DNA of 64,000 nt from Chitinophaga hostae (GTDB lineage: Bacteria > Bacteroidota > Bacteroidia > Chitinophagales > Chitinophagaceae), in the NCBI RefSeq assembly GCF_018224885.1, contig NZ_JAGTXB010000007.1:310001-374000 (forward strand), written 5' to 3'. Within the stretch, counting starts at the first letter, position 1. Each line of letters starts with the position of its first letter. Both the position numbers and the translations under genes were made by a program. The notes below the pieces were generated by a model. The model was not told the DNA's origin, did not search any database, and saw only the letters and a list, made by a program, of their open reading frames with translations. Below, piece by piece: positions 22,415 to 31,829 of this stretch.

Positions 22415-24760
22415 TTATTTCAGTCGCAATGTAATTTTCTGTTGCTGCTGGTTGCGCATAATCACCAATGGGATGCTGCTTTTCCAGGAAGCGCCTTTTA
22501 CAATATCCAGCAGGTCGGTGACTGTTTTCACTTTTTGTCCGTCGGCCATAATGATCACGTCTCTTGTTTTTATCCCGGAAGATGTTAGCAGGCCCTCTTC
22601 TCCCGATGCTACTACCAATACCCCGGATTCATCTGCCAGGCCATAGGCAGAGCGCTCGCCCAGGCCGCTGATGGATTTTATCACACCTCCCAGCAAAATT
22701 ACCCCGTTGCCTTCACTGCTGGTATTACCGCTCTGGTTTATAAACGCGGGGATGTCCGGTTGCAGCGCAATTTTGCGCAGGGCAGGTATCATCACACCAA
22801 AACTATCCATGGGAATATTTTTGAAACCAATGCTGAAAGCCGGTGAGGCAGCCGCCACTTCGTAGTTGCCCTGTGCCGCATGAATGAACTGCGGATCACC
22901 GGCTACACTGTGCGCATCGGTACCGTTCTGCTGTGCGGCCTGCAATGAGGTGGCATCGGGGAACAGGTTATAGTCCACTTCTTTGCCCCAATCGTTTACC
23001 TGGATCGGGAAATACTTCCGGGTAACGATGTTATGTTTAAAAACATCGCCGCTGTTTTTAAACCATACATGCGGGTGAAAGGAATTGTTGACCATGATAT
23101 TGTTCTCCACTACGCGGGCAAAGCCTTCACGAAGTTTCAGTCCGCCGTTCAAACATACGTTGTTATAAATATGATAATTGGAGGAGCCGTCGTCCAGGTC
23201 TATATCCCAGCCATGATCACAGCGGAAACGGTTGTTGCGGATCACGGTTGTTTTTTGCGCATCCAGCAATATCAGTTCCGGGTGGGCGGCAGCGAGACTA
23301 TCCATATAGCCTCTGTCGGGCGCCCAGTAACGGTCACGCCCCCACGAATTAAATGCGCCATGGTCACCGGTTTCCATCACGGTATTAAATACATCGTTGT
23401 ATTCCAGCAGGTGGCCGCCAAAACAGCCGTCGCCGATATTGATACCGGCGCGGGGAGTGTTATAGATGCTGTTGTGACTGGCGGTGATAGCCGATGCGAT
23501 AGAAATTTCCACGCCGGTGGCCTGTTTTTCTATTTCGCCGGCATGATGAATCAGGTTGTTGATGGCTGCACATTCCCGCGGGTAGTTGTTGGTGGCTGGT
23601 CCGGGTGTTTTGTCGAGCTGTGCATAAGGTGTATGATCCTCATACCTGAAATTGGGTGAGCGTACCGCCTTCACGTTCCCTACAAAACAAACGGCGCTGG
23701 CGCCCATATCGTGCAGGTAGCAACCGCTGATGGTATCGTGGTAATTGTAGTTGCTGAGCATAATGGCGTTGCCGCCCAAACCGCTGAACTCACAATCACT
23801 GATCCGGCAGTTTTCTGTACCATCGAACAATACGGCGCCGCCGCGGTAAATGGTCCAGTCGCTGCGCAGCAGCGGCTCCCGGGTGTCCATAAACGTGCGT
23901 TCATTATGTATAAAGTGCAGTCCCCGCAATGTTACATTCTTTACCGGTGCGGCAGCAGATCCGCGCAATACGATGCTGTTTTTCAGGTGTGCCACTTCCA
24001 CGCGGGCCTGCGGCAGTTGTACATCTCCAGAAGGGTAATAATATAACTGCCGGGCTTTGCTATCGAAGTACCACTCGCCGGCAGTATCCAATGCTTCCAG
24101 GTTATTTTCCACAAACCGGTATTGCGGATGCATGCCATTGGGGCGGTTGTTTTGCCAGCCCCCTTCCATCAGCAGCGTAGTATCTTTAACGCCGGTGATG
24201 CGGTAGTGAAATCCGCCCCAGTCGAATGCATGCAAGGCATGCACATAACTGTTCTCAGGGTGCTTCCATTTGCGTGCCTCTTGTAACGCATCGGCGGCGG
24301 TGCCGTGAAAGACTTTGGCATTCGGGTCATAATTGGGATAACGCGCCAGTACCTGCAGGCGGCCGTTTACAAACAGTCGCTCAAAGGTAATGCCTGCCGG
24401 TACTGTGGCGGTGTAGATCCCGTTTTTCCAGGGCTTCCACTGCAATGATAAAAGGCGGCCGGCGCTGATAAATACTTTTTCTTGTTGATAAGCGCTCATA
24501 GCAAGACTGCTGCAGGTCATACCTGCAGCAGCAATATTGATCTCCTTTTCCAGGTAATAGGTACCGCCATGCAGCAATATTGTTACCTGTTCCCCGGTTC
24601 GTTTGGTAGCCAGTTCCACTGCCTTCGCAACAGTTTTTAGAGGTTTGGCTGAACTGCCCGTATAACGGTCGTTTCCGTCCGTAGACACATGAATAATGGT
24701 TTGTGCGCTGACCAGTTGAACAGTGAACAAAACACAACAAAAGAAGAAGATCTGTTTCAT
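22415..24760 (-). CDS. Secreted right-handed beta-helix protein with C-terminal PDZ domain (GH141-like)
   Basis: 781 residues with a signal peptide (ends VSAQ, residue 19). Residues 22-110 begin the helix (IIHVSTDGNDRYTGSSAKPLKTV). GEWYFDSKARQLYYYP near 230 and the many N-x-I/V turns up to about 600 match proteins grouped with GH141 (fucosidase/xylanase-type beta helices). Residues 670-781 form a PDZ domain (GLADESGVLVVASGEEGLLTSSGIKTRDVIIMADGQKV). It is the last gene of locus 1, 1 bp after the SusD gene, so it should act on the glycan imported there. GH141 membership is inference; it could instead be a polysaccharide lyase or non-catalytic. Confidence 0.75.
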   Translation of the reverse strand: MKQIFFFCCVLFTVQLVSAQTIIHVSTDGNDRYTGSSAKPLKTVAKAVELATKRTGEQVTILLHGGTYYLEKEINIAAAGMTCSSLAMSAYQQEKVFISAGRLLSLQWKPWKNGIYTATVPAGITFERLFVNGRLQVLARYPNYDPNAKVFHGTAADALQEARKWKHPENSYVHALHAFDWGGFHYRITGVKDTTLLMEGGWQNNRPNGMHPQYRFVENNLEALDTAGEWYFDSKARQLYYYPSGDVQLPQARVEVAHLKNSIVLRGSAAAPVKNVTLRGLHFIHNERTFMDTREPLLRSDWTIYRGGAVLFDGTENCRISDCEFSGLGGNAIMLSNYNYHDTISGCYLHDMGASAVCFVGNVKAVRSPNFRYEDHTPYAQLDKTPGPATNNYPRECAAINNLIHHAGEIEKQATGVEISIASAITASHNSIYNTPRAGINIGDGCFGGHLLEYNDVFNTVMETGDHGAFNSWGRDRYWAPDRGYMDSLAAAHPELILLDAQKTTVIRNNRFRCDHGWDIDLDDGSSNYHIYNNVCLNGGLKLREGFARVVENNIMVNNSFHPHVWFKNSGDVFKHNIVTRKYFPIQVNDWGKEVDYNLFPDATSLQAAQQNGTDAHSVAGDPQFIHAAQGNYEVAAASPAFSIGFKNIPMDSFGVMIPALRKIALQPDIPAFINQSGNTSSEGNGVILLGGVIKSISGLGERSAYGLADESGVLVVASGEEGLLTSSGIKTRDVIIMADGQKVKTVTDLLDIVKGASWKSSIPLVIMRNQQQQKITLRLK

Positions 24761-24761
24761 A

Positions 24762-26195
24762 CTATTGATACTGCGGATTCTGTTGAATATTATTGTTGGT
24801 AATTTCCTGTGTTGGTATCAGCCAGGTTTGATTGTATGCGCCAATAGGCACACTCAGCGAATTGCCTCTAACCGTTTGAATACGCTGAAAGGTATTGGTG
24901 CGTTTCAGGTCAAACCATGCGCTGCTTTCATTTGATAGTTCCCATTTACGTTCCATGATCACTGCATCGCGGAACTGGTCTTTACTTAAATTTTTAAGGT
25001 CCGGTACATCGGTGTTGCTGTTTTTGTTGATCCTTGCGCGCCAGCGGATCTTGTTCACATATTGATAGGCCTGCGCAGGGCCATTTACTTCATTTTCTGC
25101 TTCGGCCGCCACCAGGTACATATCTGCCAAACGCAATATAGGGAAGGCATAGGGCACTTTTGCTGTGCTGGGTCCTATGTTCTGGTCTACTACAGTAAGG
25201 TCCACAAACTTAGTAAAGAAAGCGGGAAGTGTGCCTCCTGCCGGTGAAGGATAATTTATTTTGATGCCCCATGCTTTACGTTGATCACCGGGGGCATAGC
25301 TGTTGATAAACCAGGTGGCGGGCAGCAGGATGGGCTGATAACCCGGCGAAGGGCATACTGCCCCCAACATTGGATTTCCCTGCCTGCCGGGGATGTATTG
25401 TTTTTCCCAGATCGACTCGCTGGTATAAGCAACGTTATGAAACACGTCGGCATAATTATCTTTCAGCGTAAACTTATTGGATGCAATGACCGCTACCGCC
25501 TTATCGCGTGCTTTGGCATAGTTCTCTGTTTTTTTCAGCGGGTTGCCGGCCATGGTCAGGTATACTTTTGCCAGCATAGCGGTGGCTGCCAGCTTGTATA
25601 CACGGCCCTGCTGTGCTGCTGCATCCGGCAGATTTGTTTCCGCAAAAGTAAGATCACTGAGCACCTGGTCGTAAACACCTGCCTGCGGCGAACGCGGCAG
25701 CTGTACATCCTGGTAACTGGATGCAGCTTTCAGCGGCATCGGCACATCACCAAACATTTGTACGAGGTAGAAAAAAGCATACCCTCTCAGGAACCTGGCT
25801 TCGGCGGTGAGTTGTGTTTTCTTTGCGTCCGACAGCGGTGCTGCCGGGAGTTTCTCCAATATAAAATTGGCATTTTTAATAATCGAATAAGGCACGCTCC
25901 AGGCGGTGCCGGAGGTATAGAAATTGGCGGAGGGCTGGTTCTGATAAATAGGCAACACCTGTTCGGCTGGCTGTGGCGTGCCATAAATGTCGGAAAACAT
26001 TTCATTCAGTTCTACCACATTCAGCGGCAATCCGCCATACACGCCAATTACGGCCGACTCATAACTTTCCGGATTGGTAAAATAAGTATCCGGGCTGATG
26101 GAAGAACGCGGATTTTCCTGCAGCGCCTTTTTACAGGCTGGCAGCAGCAGGATCGCCGGGCATATGCAGATAAGCAGTAATAAACAATATTTCAT
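24762..26195 (-). CDS. SusD/RagB-family surface glycan-binding lipoprotein (locus 1)
   Basis: 477 residues. Lipoprotein signal with LLPACKK at residues 17-23, lipid on the Cys. The helical TPR-like SusD fold is recognisable from NPRSSISPDTYFTNPESYESAVIGVY, LTAEARFLRGYAFFYLVQMFGDVP, AKVYLTMAG, the late RLADMYLVAAEAENEVNG and the closing WELSNESSAWFDLKRTNTFQ. SusD proteins cap the SusC barrel and capture oligosaccharide at the cell surface. It lies 18 bp downstream of its SusC partner and 1 bp upstream of the beta-helix gene, so all three are surely cotranscribed. The ligand is unknown. Confidence 0.96.
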   Translation of the reverse strand: MKYCLLLLICICPAILLLPACKKALQENPRSSISPDTYFTNPESYESAVIGVYGGLPLNVVELNEMFSDIYGTPQPAEQVLPIYQNQPSANFYTSGTAWSVPYSIIKNANFILEKLPAAPLSDAKKTQLTAEARFLRGYAFFYLVQMFGDVPMPLKAASSYQDVQLPRSPQAGVYDQVLSDLTFAETNLPDAAAQQGRVYKLAATAMLAKVYLTMAGNPLKKTENYAKARDKAVAVIASNKFTLKDNYADVFHNVAYTSESIWEKQYIPGRQGNPMLGAVCPSPGYQPILLPATWFINSYAPGDQRKAWGIKINYPSPAGGTLPAFFTKFVDLTVVDQNIGPSTAKVPYAFPILRLADMYLVAAEAENEVNGPAQAYQYVNKIRWRARINKNSNTDVPDLKNLSKDQFRDAVIMERKWELSNESSAWFDLKRTNTFQRIQTVRGNSLSVPIGAYNQTWLIPTQEITNNNIQQNPQYQ

Positions 26196-26213
26196 CTCTC
26201 AGCATTTACAATG

Positions 26214-29200
26214 TTAAAAATTTACTTTAGCACCTACTGTAATGGATTTGGTAGAAGGATAGTTACCGCGGTCCCACCCGTTCACAGTAGGTATGGCCCA
26301 GGAAACTTCCGGATCGTAACCGGAATAGCTGGTAAGTGTTAACCAGTTCTGCGCACTCACATATACCCTGATGGCCGACAGTTTGGCAAAGGATAATTGT
26401 TTTGCAGAAAAAGTGTATCCCAGTGTGATATCCCTCAAACGCAGATAGGAGCCATCTTCCACCCACAATGTGTTGGCATAGTCGCGGATAGAATTACCGC
26501 TGGTGGCAGATGGTTTATCGATGCTGTTACTGCTCCCCGCTCCTTTCCAGCGGCTATCGTAAGCTGCCTGCGTAGGTGTCCATTTCCCGTTCATGGTGAT
26601 ATTGTATTTGCGGAATTCGTTCACGATATCATTGCCATAGGAACCTACCAGCAGGATGGAGAGGTCGAAATTTTTGTAAGAGAAATTGTTGTTGAAACCA
26701 AAAGTGAATTTAGGTTCCAGGTGAGAAATGGTGGTGCGGTCGTCCTGGTCGTTGACAGTTCCTTTGCCGTCCCAGTTTTTAAATTTGTAATCGCCTGCAT
26801 GTTTGGATGGTTCACCGTTGTCGATCGCTTCCTGGTCGGTTTGATATACACCTGTTACCGTATAGCCATACAGCTGCATCATGGACTGGCCCACAATAGT
26901 AGGGAACCAGTTACCACCGGCGCCTATTTCCTTATAGGTAATGGGCTTGCCCTGTGCATCTTTGCCGAGGTCCAGTACTTTGGTGCGGTTGCTTGTAAAA
27001 GTGAGTGCCGACTCCCATTTGAGGGCGCCCTGCAGGTTTTGTGTGTTCACCTGGAATTCAAACCCCTTGTTCTGAATTTTTCCTACGTTCTGTATCACGG
27101 AACTGTAGCCGCTGGAAGAAGGCAGGCTAACGGACAGCAACAAATCGTTGGTACGTTTGTCGTAATAATCTGCCGAAATCAGTACCCTGTCTTTAAACAA
27201 ACCGAGATCAAATCCTGCATCAAACTGGCGGGTAGTTTCCCACTTCAACCCGCTGTTATCGAGTGAAGAGGGCGTAAAACCGTTATACTGCGCGTTATTG
27301 AAAACTACGGTATTAGCGCTCATAGTAGCCAGCGTCTGGTAAGGATTGATGGCCTGATTACCTGCGGCGCCGTAGCTGAGCCGCAGTTTCAGGTTGGTAA
27401 TATCCCGGCTGTTTTTCAGGAACTCTTCCTGTGACACATTCCAGCTCAGGGCGGCGGAAGGAAAAAAGGCGAACTTATTATCGTTACCAAATTTGGAAGA
27501 TCCATCATACCTGCCGGTAACGGTAGCATAGTATTTACCCTTATAGTTATAGTTGATTCTTCCAAGGTAAGAGATCAGTTTATAATCGCTGTAGCCGGTG
27601 CCTGGCTGGGCAGGTACTACCGCAGCGCCCAGGTTATTATTTTTATACAGGTCGGTGATGAAGCCGGTGGCAGTGCCGCTTTGCAGGCCGTCGGTACTGC
27701 TTTGCTGGTAGGTGATACCACCTACCGCATCGATGTTATGATCACCAAATGTTTTGTTATAGCTGAGGGTATTTTCGTTAATAAAAGTAAGGCTGTTGGA
27801 GTAGCTCTTGCTGGCCACACCGGAAATGGGATTGCCATCTTTATCGGTACCGCGGCCGATGGTGATACTGCCGGGAGCATAGTAATCGTTTTTACTATCA
27901 TTTTTATCGATGCCGGCAGAGAGTTTCAGCAGCAGTCCGGGAACAATTTTATAGTTAAGTGCCACATTACCGATAATCCGGGTGGCATTGGAGGGCTGGT
28001 ATAATTCCCTGGAGATGCCCACCGGGTTGGATTCTCCCCAGGGTACACCGGTAAAGCGGGTGTAGGAACCATCGGGATTGTATACCGGTTGGGTGGGTGG
28101 TATTACCATGGTAGTCCAGGGTACGCCACCACCGCCTTCTGCGCCCTGGTATTGCGCCTGCTGGTATTTGGATTGTTGCAGGGAAAGGCTGGAGGTAACG
28201 TTAAAATGCTCGGAGATAGTTTGATCCAGGTTTGTTCTGAAAGAGAATCTTCTGAAAGAAGAATTTTCGATGATACCATCCTGGTTAAAGTAACCGAAAG
28301 AAGTAAAGTATTTAGTGGTTTCGCTGCCGCCGGCTATGGAAATATTATGATCCTGCACGGGTGCTTTGCGGTATACGAGGTCCTGCCAGTCGTTACCTTT
28401 GGTGCTCAGCGAGTCGATCTGTGTATCCGTCCATGGAATGGCGGTACCATCATTTTTTGCTACTTCATTTTGCAGGGTAGCAAATTCCCTGGCGTTGATG
28501 AGGTCTATTTTTTTGCGCAGTTGCTGCACGCCATAATAACCGCTGTAGGATACGCGTGCCTTGCCTGATTTACCTCTTTTTGTGGTGATGAGGATAACGC
28601 CGTTGGCGCCCCGTGAGCCGTAGATCGCCGTAGCGGAAGCATCTTTCAGCACTTCCAGTCTTTCTATATCATCCGGGTTCAGCTGGGCGGTAAGATTATC
28701 GAGTGGCAGTCCGTCTACCACATAGAGCGGGTTGCTGCTGGCGCCGATGGAGGTAGTACCACGGATTTTAATGCGCATAAATTCGCCTGGTTGCCCGGAG
28801 GCCTGGTTTACCTGTACCCCGGCCACATGGCCCTGCAATGCCTGGGAAACGTTTGATACGGCGTTCACCTGGGTGATTTCATCGGAAGTAACAGAAGATA
28901 CTGCGCCGGTGAGATCTGATTTTTTGGTGGCGCCATAGCCAACGATCACGATATCATTTAAGGAGCTGGAAGATGTTTTCAGCGTAATGTGCAGGTTGCT
29001 GAGGTCTTTATCTACGGTAATTTTCTGTTCATAGGTGGTAAAGCCGATAAAGGAAACCCGGAGGGTATAGCTGCCTGGTGTAACGCCTGTAATGGTGAAG
29101 GCGCCACGGGCATCCGAAAGGGCGCCTTTGTTGCCCGGCAGCAGGGTAACGGTGGCATTTTCCACGGGGCTGCCTTTTTCGTCCAGCACAGTGCCGCTAA

Positions 29201-29612
29201 CGGACGACGTTGACCTGGGCATGTTAATTACCAAGGTAATTTTTGGAGGAAAAGTTTCCTTTACCACAATGATCTTGTTCCTGATTTCGCAGGTAAATGG
29301 CTGGCCTTTTACGATGATACTCAGCGCATCTGCCAGCGGCATGTTTTTTATATCCAGCGCCACGGGGTGCGCTTTTTTTACGAGGGCGGCATCGTATACG
29401 AAAGCGTATCCTGTCTGGTCTTTGATGCGGTCAAAGATCTGTTCCACCGGTAGCTGCTGCCCTTTCAGGGTCACCGACTGGGAGAAGGTTTTGGCACTTA
29501 CCTGTAACAGTGTTAATAAAAGAAGACTTGCAGTCAATTTCATAACCAGGAATATTTGTCTTGGTCGCCTTTTGGCGGACAGCGGAATTTTGATAATGGA
29601 TTGTTGTTCCAT
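26214..29612 (-). CDS. SusC/RagA-family TonB-dependent transporter with STN domain (locus 1)
   Basis: 1132 residues. A 23-residue leader precedes the signal peptide (MKLTASLLLLTLLQVSAKTFSQ). The STN (secretin/TonB N-terminal) domain follows (about 50-115; VEQIFDRIKDQTGYAFVYDA). Next come the carboxypeptidase-like beta domain (VSGTVLDEKGSPVENATV), the plug (DLTGAVSSVTSDEI, PLYVVDGLPLDN, ATAIYGSRGANGVILITTK) and a 22-strand barrel. The STN domain marks transporters that signal to a FecR/ECF sigma pair, which lies directly upstream. Energised uptake is through TonB; no TonB or ExbB is in the window. Its start codon overlaps the -7 element of a predicted antisense promoter. Confidence 0.97.
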   Translation of the reverse strand: MEQQSIIKIPLSAKRRPRQIFLVMKLTASLLLLTLLQVSAKTFSQSVTLKGQQLPVEQIFDRIKDQTGYAFVYDAALVKKAHPVALDIKNMPLADALSIIVKGQPFTCEIRNKIIVVKETFPPKITLVINMPRSTSSVSGTVLDEKGSPVENATVTLLPGNKGALSDARGAFTITGVTPGSYTLRVSFIGFTTYEQKITVDKDLSNLHITLKTSSSSLNDIVIVGYGATKKSDLTGAVSSVTSDEITQVNAVSNVSQALQGHVAGVQVNQASGQPGEFMRIKIRGTTSIGASSNPLYVVDGLPLDNLTAQLNPDDIERLEVLKDASATAIYGSRGANGVILITTKRGKSGKARVSYSGYYGVQQLRKKIDLINAREFATLQNEVAKNDGTAIPWTDTQIDSLSTKGNDWQDLVYRKAPVQDHNISIAGGSETTKYFTSFGYFNQDGIIENSSFRRFSFRTNLDQTISEHFNVTSSLSLQQSKYQQAQYQGAEGGGGVPWTTMVIPPTQPVYNPDGSYTRFTGVPWGESNPVGISRELYQPSNATRIIGNVALNYKIVPGLLLKLSAGIDKNDSKNDYYAPGSITIGRGTDKDGNPISGVASKSYSNSLTFINENTLSYNKTFGDHNIDAVGGITYQQSSTDGLQSGTATGFITDLYKNNNLGAAVVPAQPGTGYSDYKLISYLGRINYNYKGKYYATVTGRYDGSSKFGNDNKFAFFPSAALSWNVSQEEFLKNSRDITNLKLRLSYGAAGNQAINPYQTLATMSANTVVFNNAQYNGFTPSSLDNSGLKWETTRQFDAGFDLGLFKDRVLISADYYDKRTNDLLLSVSLPSSSGYSSVIQNVGKIQNKGFEFQVNTQNLQGALKWESALTFTSNRTKVLDLGKDAQGKPITYKEIGAGGNWFPTIVGQSMMQLYGYTVTGVYQTDQEAIDNGEPSKHAGDYKFKNWDGKGTVNDQDDRTTISHLEPKFTFGFNNNFSYKNFDLSILLVGSYGNDIVNEFRKYNITMNGKWTPTQAAYDSRWKGAGSSNSIDKPSATSGNSIRDYANTLWVEDGSYLRLRDITLGYTFSAKQLSFAKLSAIRVYVSAQNWLTLTSYSGYDPEVSWAIPTVNGWDRGNYPSTKSITVGAKVNF

Positions 29613-29718
29613 ATTTTTGCATAGTTTGGATGTCCATAATTTCAGTTAGTCAATGCGTGGCTGCGAAACTGGCCATCCCGATATTTGCCGGAGGTGTTGG
29701 TAGCACTTCCGGTTTTTT
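29588..29718 (+). ncRNA. Predicted antisense small RNA over the susC leader, locus 1
   Basis: On the strand opposite the operon, TTG (29590-29592), 19 nt and TATTTTTG (29612-29619) form an exact Bacteroidota promoter, placed on the susC start codon. About 70 bp further, CCGGAGGTG (29688-29696), a 7-nt loop, CACTTCCGG (29704-29712) and six T form an intrinsic terminator. The implied RNA runs from about 29626 to 29718 (about 93 nt) and is complementary to the susC 5' leader. The same arrangement recurs in locus 2. Comparable cis-antisense RNAs (DonS type) are known at susC homologues of ECF/anti-sigma-controlled loci in Bacteroides. Transcription here is inferred from sequence only. Confidence 0.6.
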
Positions 29719-29789
29719 ATTTGGTGGCCAGGTACAAGGTTATGTTTCCATGTCTGGTTGATATTTAAATGGTCAGCGTAAAAATGTTA

Positions 29790-30974
29790 CTATAATGGTT
29801 GTACGATAATTTTCCTGTTCTTCACTTCAAAGTGTACCTTTCCCGTTGCCTGCAGGGCATCCAGGAGTACGGATATATCTTCGGTTTTAGGAATAATGCC
29901 GGAGAGTTTCACGTTATCTGCCGCATCGCGGTACTCCACTTCCACATCATACCATCTGCATAGTTGCCGCATAATATCCTTGATACCTGCTTCACGGAAG
30001 CGGAACTCCCCATTTTTCCATGCAAGGATATCGCGGAAATCGGCGGGCCCGGTTTTAAAGTGTTGCTGACCGTGGGCAAGACTGGCACGCTCTCCGGGTT
30101 TGATCATCACGCTGTCGGCTCCGCTGGATGCGGCCACTGCACCTTCCAGCAGGGCGGTATTGATGGTGGCTTCATCTTCATATGCCATGATGTTAAATTT
30201 GGTGCCGAGCACGCGTACGGTCATGTCTTCTTTACGGGAAAGTACCCGTACCAGGAAGGGTATTTTTTTCCCTTTGCTGTCGGTAAATGGTTTGACTTCA
30301 AAATATCCTTCTCCGCTGAGACTTACTTCGCGGCTATTACCCGTAAAGGCGGTGGGGAATTTCAATGAAGAAGCTGCGTTGAGCCACACTTCGGTGCCAT
30401 CGGGCAGGGTAACCTGGTATTGACCGCCGCGGGGTGTGCGGATGGTGTTGTAGGTAACGGCGCCGCCGGAAGCATGTCCTGCTTTATAAGCCAGCATACC
30501 GCTGTTTAATTTTATGACGCTAGTGTTTCCCTGTTGACTGAGCATGCCGTTACCGGCATTATCGAGCAGGATGCTGTCGCCGTTGGCGAGCACCAGTACT
30601 GCGCGGTTACCACCGGGAACAATGTTCCCTTTTTTACCAATATTTTGGGAGATGACGGGCGTGCGGGCCTGTTTTCCCGGCTGGAGAAAAAACCAGGCGC
30701 CTCCTGCCAGCCCAAGGAGCAGCAGTACAGCCGCGGCTATTCTGCTGATGTAGAAAACGGTTGTTCTCCCGGTGGGCGATGTGTTAAGGTCTAATGTTTG
30801 CCGGAGGCGGACGTGAATACGTTCGCGGATCTTTTCGCGCAAAGCGCGGTCATCTGCCGGAATTGCTATATTATCATCATCAAAAGAATAGTACCAGTTA
30901 TTGACCAGTTGCTGTTCTTCCAGGCTTGCGGTGCCTGCCAGGTAATTTTCTATGGCGCGTTGTAGATCCTGCAT
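29790..30974 (-). CDS. FecR-family anti-sigma factor (locus 1)
   Basis: 394 residues. A cytoplasmic N-terminal part (about 1-75) is followed by a single membrane helix near 85-103 (IAAAVLLLLGLAGGAWFFL). The periplasmic FecR domain contains TPRGGQYQVTLPDGTEVWLNAASSLKFP and REVSLSGEGYFEV. The C-terminal DUF4974-type domain ends with LDALQATGKVHFEVKNRKIIV. It holds the ECF sigma factor inactive until the STN domain of the loaded SusC signals across the periplasm. It lies 66 bp after the sigma gene. The 177-bp gap to SusC holds the antisense RNA terminator. Confidence 0.95.
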   Translation of the reverse strand: MQDLQRAIENYLAGTASLEEQQLVNNWYYSFDDDNIAIPADDRALREKIRERIHVRLRQTLDLNTSPTGRTTVFYISRIAAAVLLLLGLAGGAWFFLQPGKQARTPVISQNIGKKGNIVPGGNRAVLVLANGDSILLDNAGNGMLSQQGNTSVIKLNSGMLAYKAGHASGGAVTYNTIRTPRGGQYQVTLPDGTEVWLNAASSLKFPTAFTGNSREVSLSGEGYFEVKPFTDSKGKKIPFLVRVLSRKEDMTVRVLGTKFNIMAYEDEATINTALLEGAVAASSGADSVMIKPGERASLAHGQQHFKTGPADFRDILAWKNGEFRFREAGIKDIMRQLCRWYDVEVEYRDAADNVKLSGIIPKTEDISVLLDALQATGKVHFEVKNRKIIVQPL

Positions 30975-31040
30975 AAATGCCCGTTATACTATATAAGTGA
31001 TCCGGGCGGGAAAAAATACCTACGCAGGTTAAAAAAAATT

Positions 31041-31646
31041 TCAAAAAAGAAAAGTGAAGCAGGAATGAATGAGGTGTTTCATCTTATGCCGGAGAAGTGT
31101 AATGGCTTTGTGTAATTGATTATCCACTGTTTTATGGCTGATACCCAGCTGGGCAGCTATTTCGCGGGAGCTCATGCCACTTTGCCGGCTGTAGCGGAAT
31201 ACGATCCTGCATTTTTCAGGAAGCTTGTCTATCTCTTCATTGACCAGCTGCAGCATATGCCGGTAATGCACCACATTTTCCATACCGGGTTCCTGCGGAT
31301 CGAGACGGGTCACAGCTTCCCGGTATTGTTCACCATATTCTCTTTTCCGGAAATAAGCGATGGTCATATATTTCACGGCGGCGGCGAGATAATTTTTAAG
31401 GGATTCGGCGGCGAGATTTTTACGGTTACGCCAGATGCCGGCAAATACGTCGTGAACAATATCTTCGGCTGCCGGCAGATCTTTTAAGCGGTTAAAAGCC
31501 ATGCCCAGCAACAGCTCCCAATAGCGGTTGTATAACGCTGTAAAAGCGGCTTCATTATCATCCGCCATCAGCACTATCAATTCCTCATCACTGAGCGGAA
31601 GTGCTCCCCTTGACATACAGCTAATATTATTCATAACACGTGGCAT
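31041..31646 (-). CDS. RNA polymerase ECF sigma factor, SusC/FecR-associated (locus 1)
   Basis: Up to 201 residues; the true start may be Met1, Met5 or Met11, and no ribosome-binding site settles it. Region 2 reads AFTALYNRYWELLLGMAFNRLKDLPAAEDIVHDVFAGIWRNR, region 4 LPEKCRIVFRYSRQSGMSSREIAAQLGISHKTVDNQLHKAI. This is the Bacteroidota-specific ECF group controlled by FecR proteins. It should switch on the locus, probably including susC. It is the first gene of the minus-strand unit, with a 183-bp gap behind it holding nothing recognised. Confidence 0.95.
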   Translation of the reverse strand: MPRVMNNISCMSRGALPLSDEELIVLMADDNEAAFTALYNRYWELLLGMAFNRLKDLPAAEDIVHDVFAGIWRNRKNLAAESLKNYLAAAVKYMTIAYFRKREYGEQYREAVTRLDPQEPGMENVVHYRHMLQLVNEEIDKLPEKCRIVFRYSRQSGMSSREIAAQLGISHKTVDNQLHKAITLLRHKMKHLIHSCFTFLF

Positions 31647-31829
31647 TCACTGACTTTCCCGCGGCAACGGCCGGGTGTATTATTCTCTCCTGATTGAAAT
31701 ATAAAGAAAAAGTCCGTATTTACCGCAGAAAAAAAGGAGAGTTGAGAAAAAAATATTGATAAAAAAGAAAATCATATCGGCATAAGGGAAGAAGCGTATA
31801 GTCAACGCCTGTTGCGCCCGGAGCATCGT

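Noticed and set aside
24723..24935. Plus-strand 70-codon frame across the SusD and beta-helix junction
   Set aside because: It is a shadow of the real minus-strand genes and has no start signal or family match.
28732..28938. Plus-strand frames inside the susC genes
   Set aside because: They mirror the coding strand of a large real gene, with no promoter or family match; typical of antisense frames in GC-biased third positions.
29688..29718. Terminator of the FecR gene
   Set aside because: The T tract is on the opposite strand to FecR/SusC transcription, so it cannot end those transcripts; read instead as the end of an antisense RNA.
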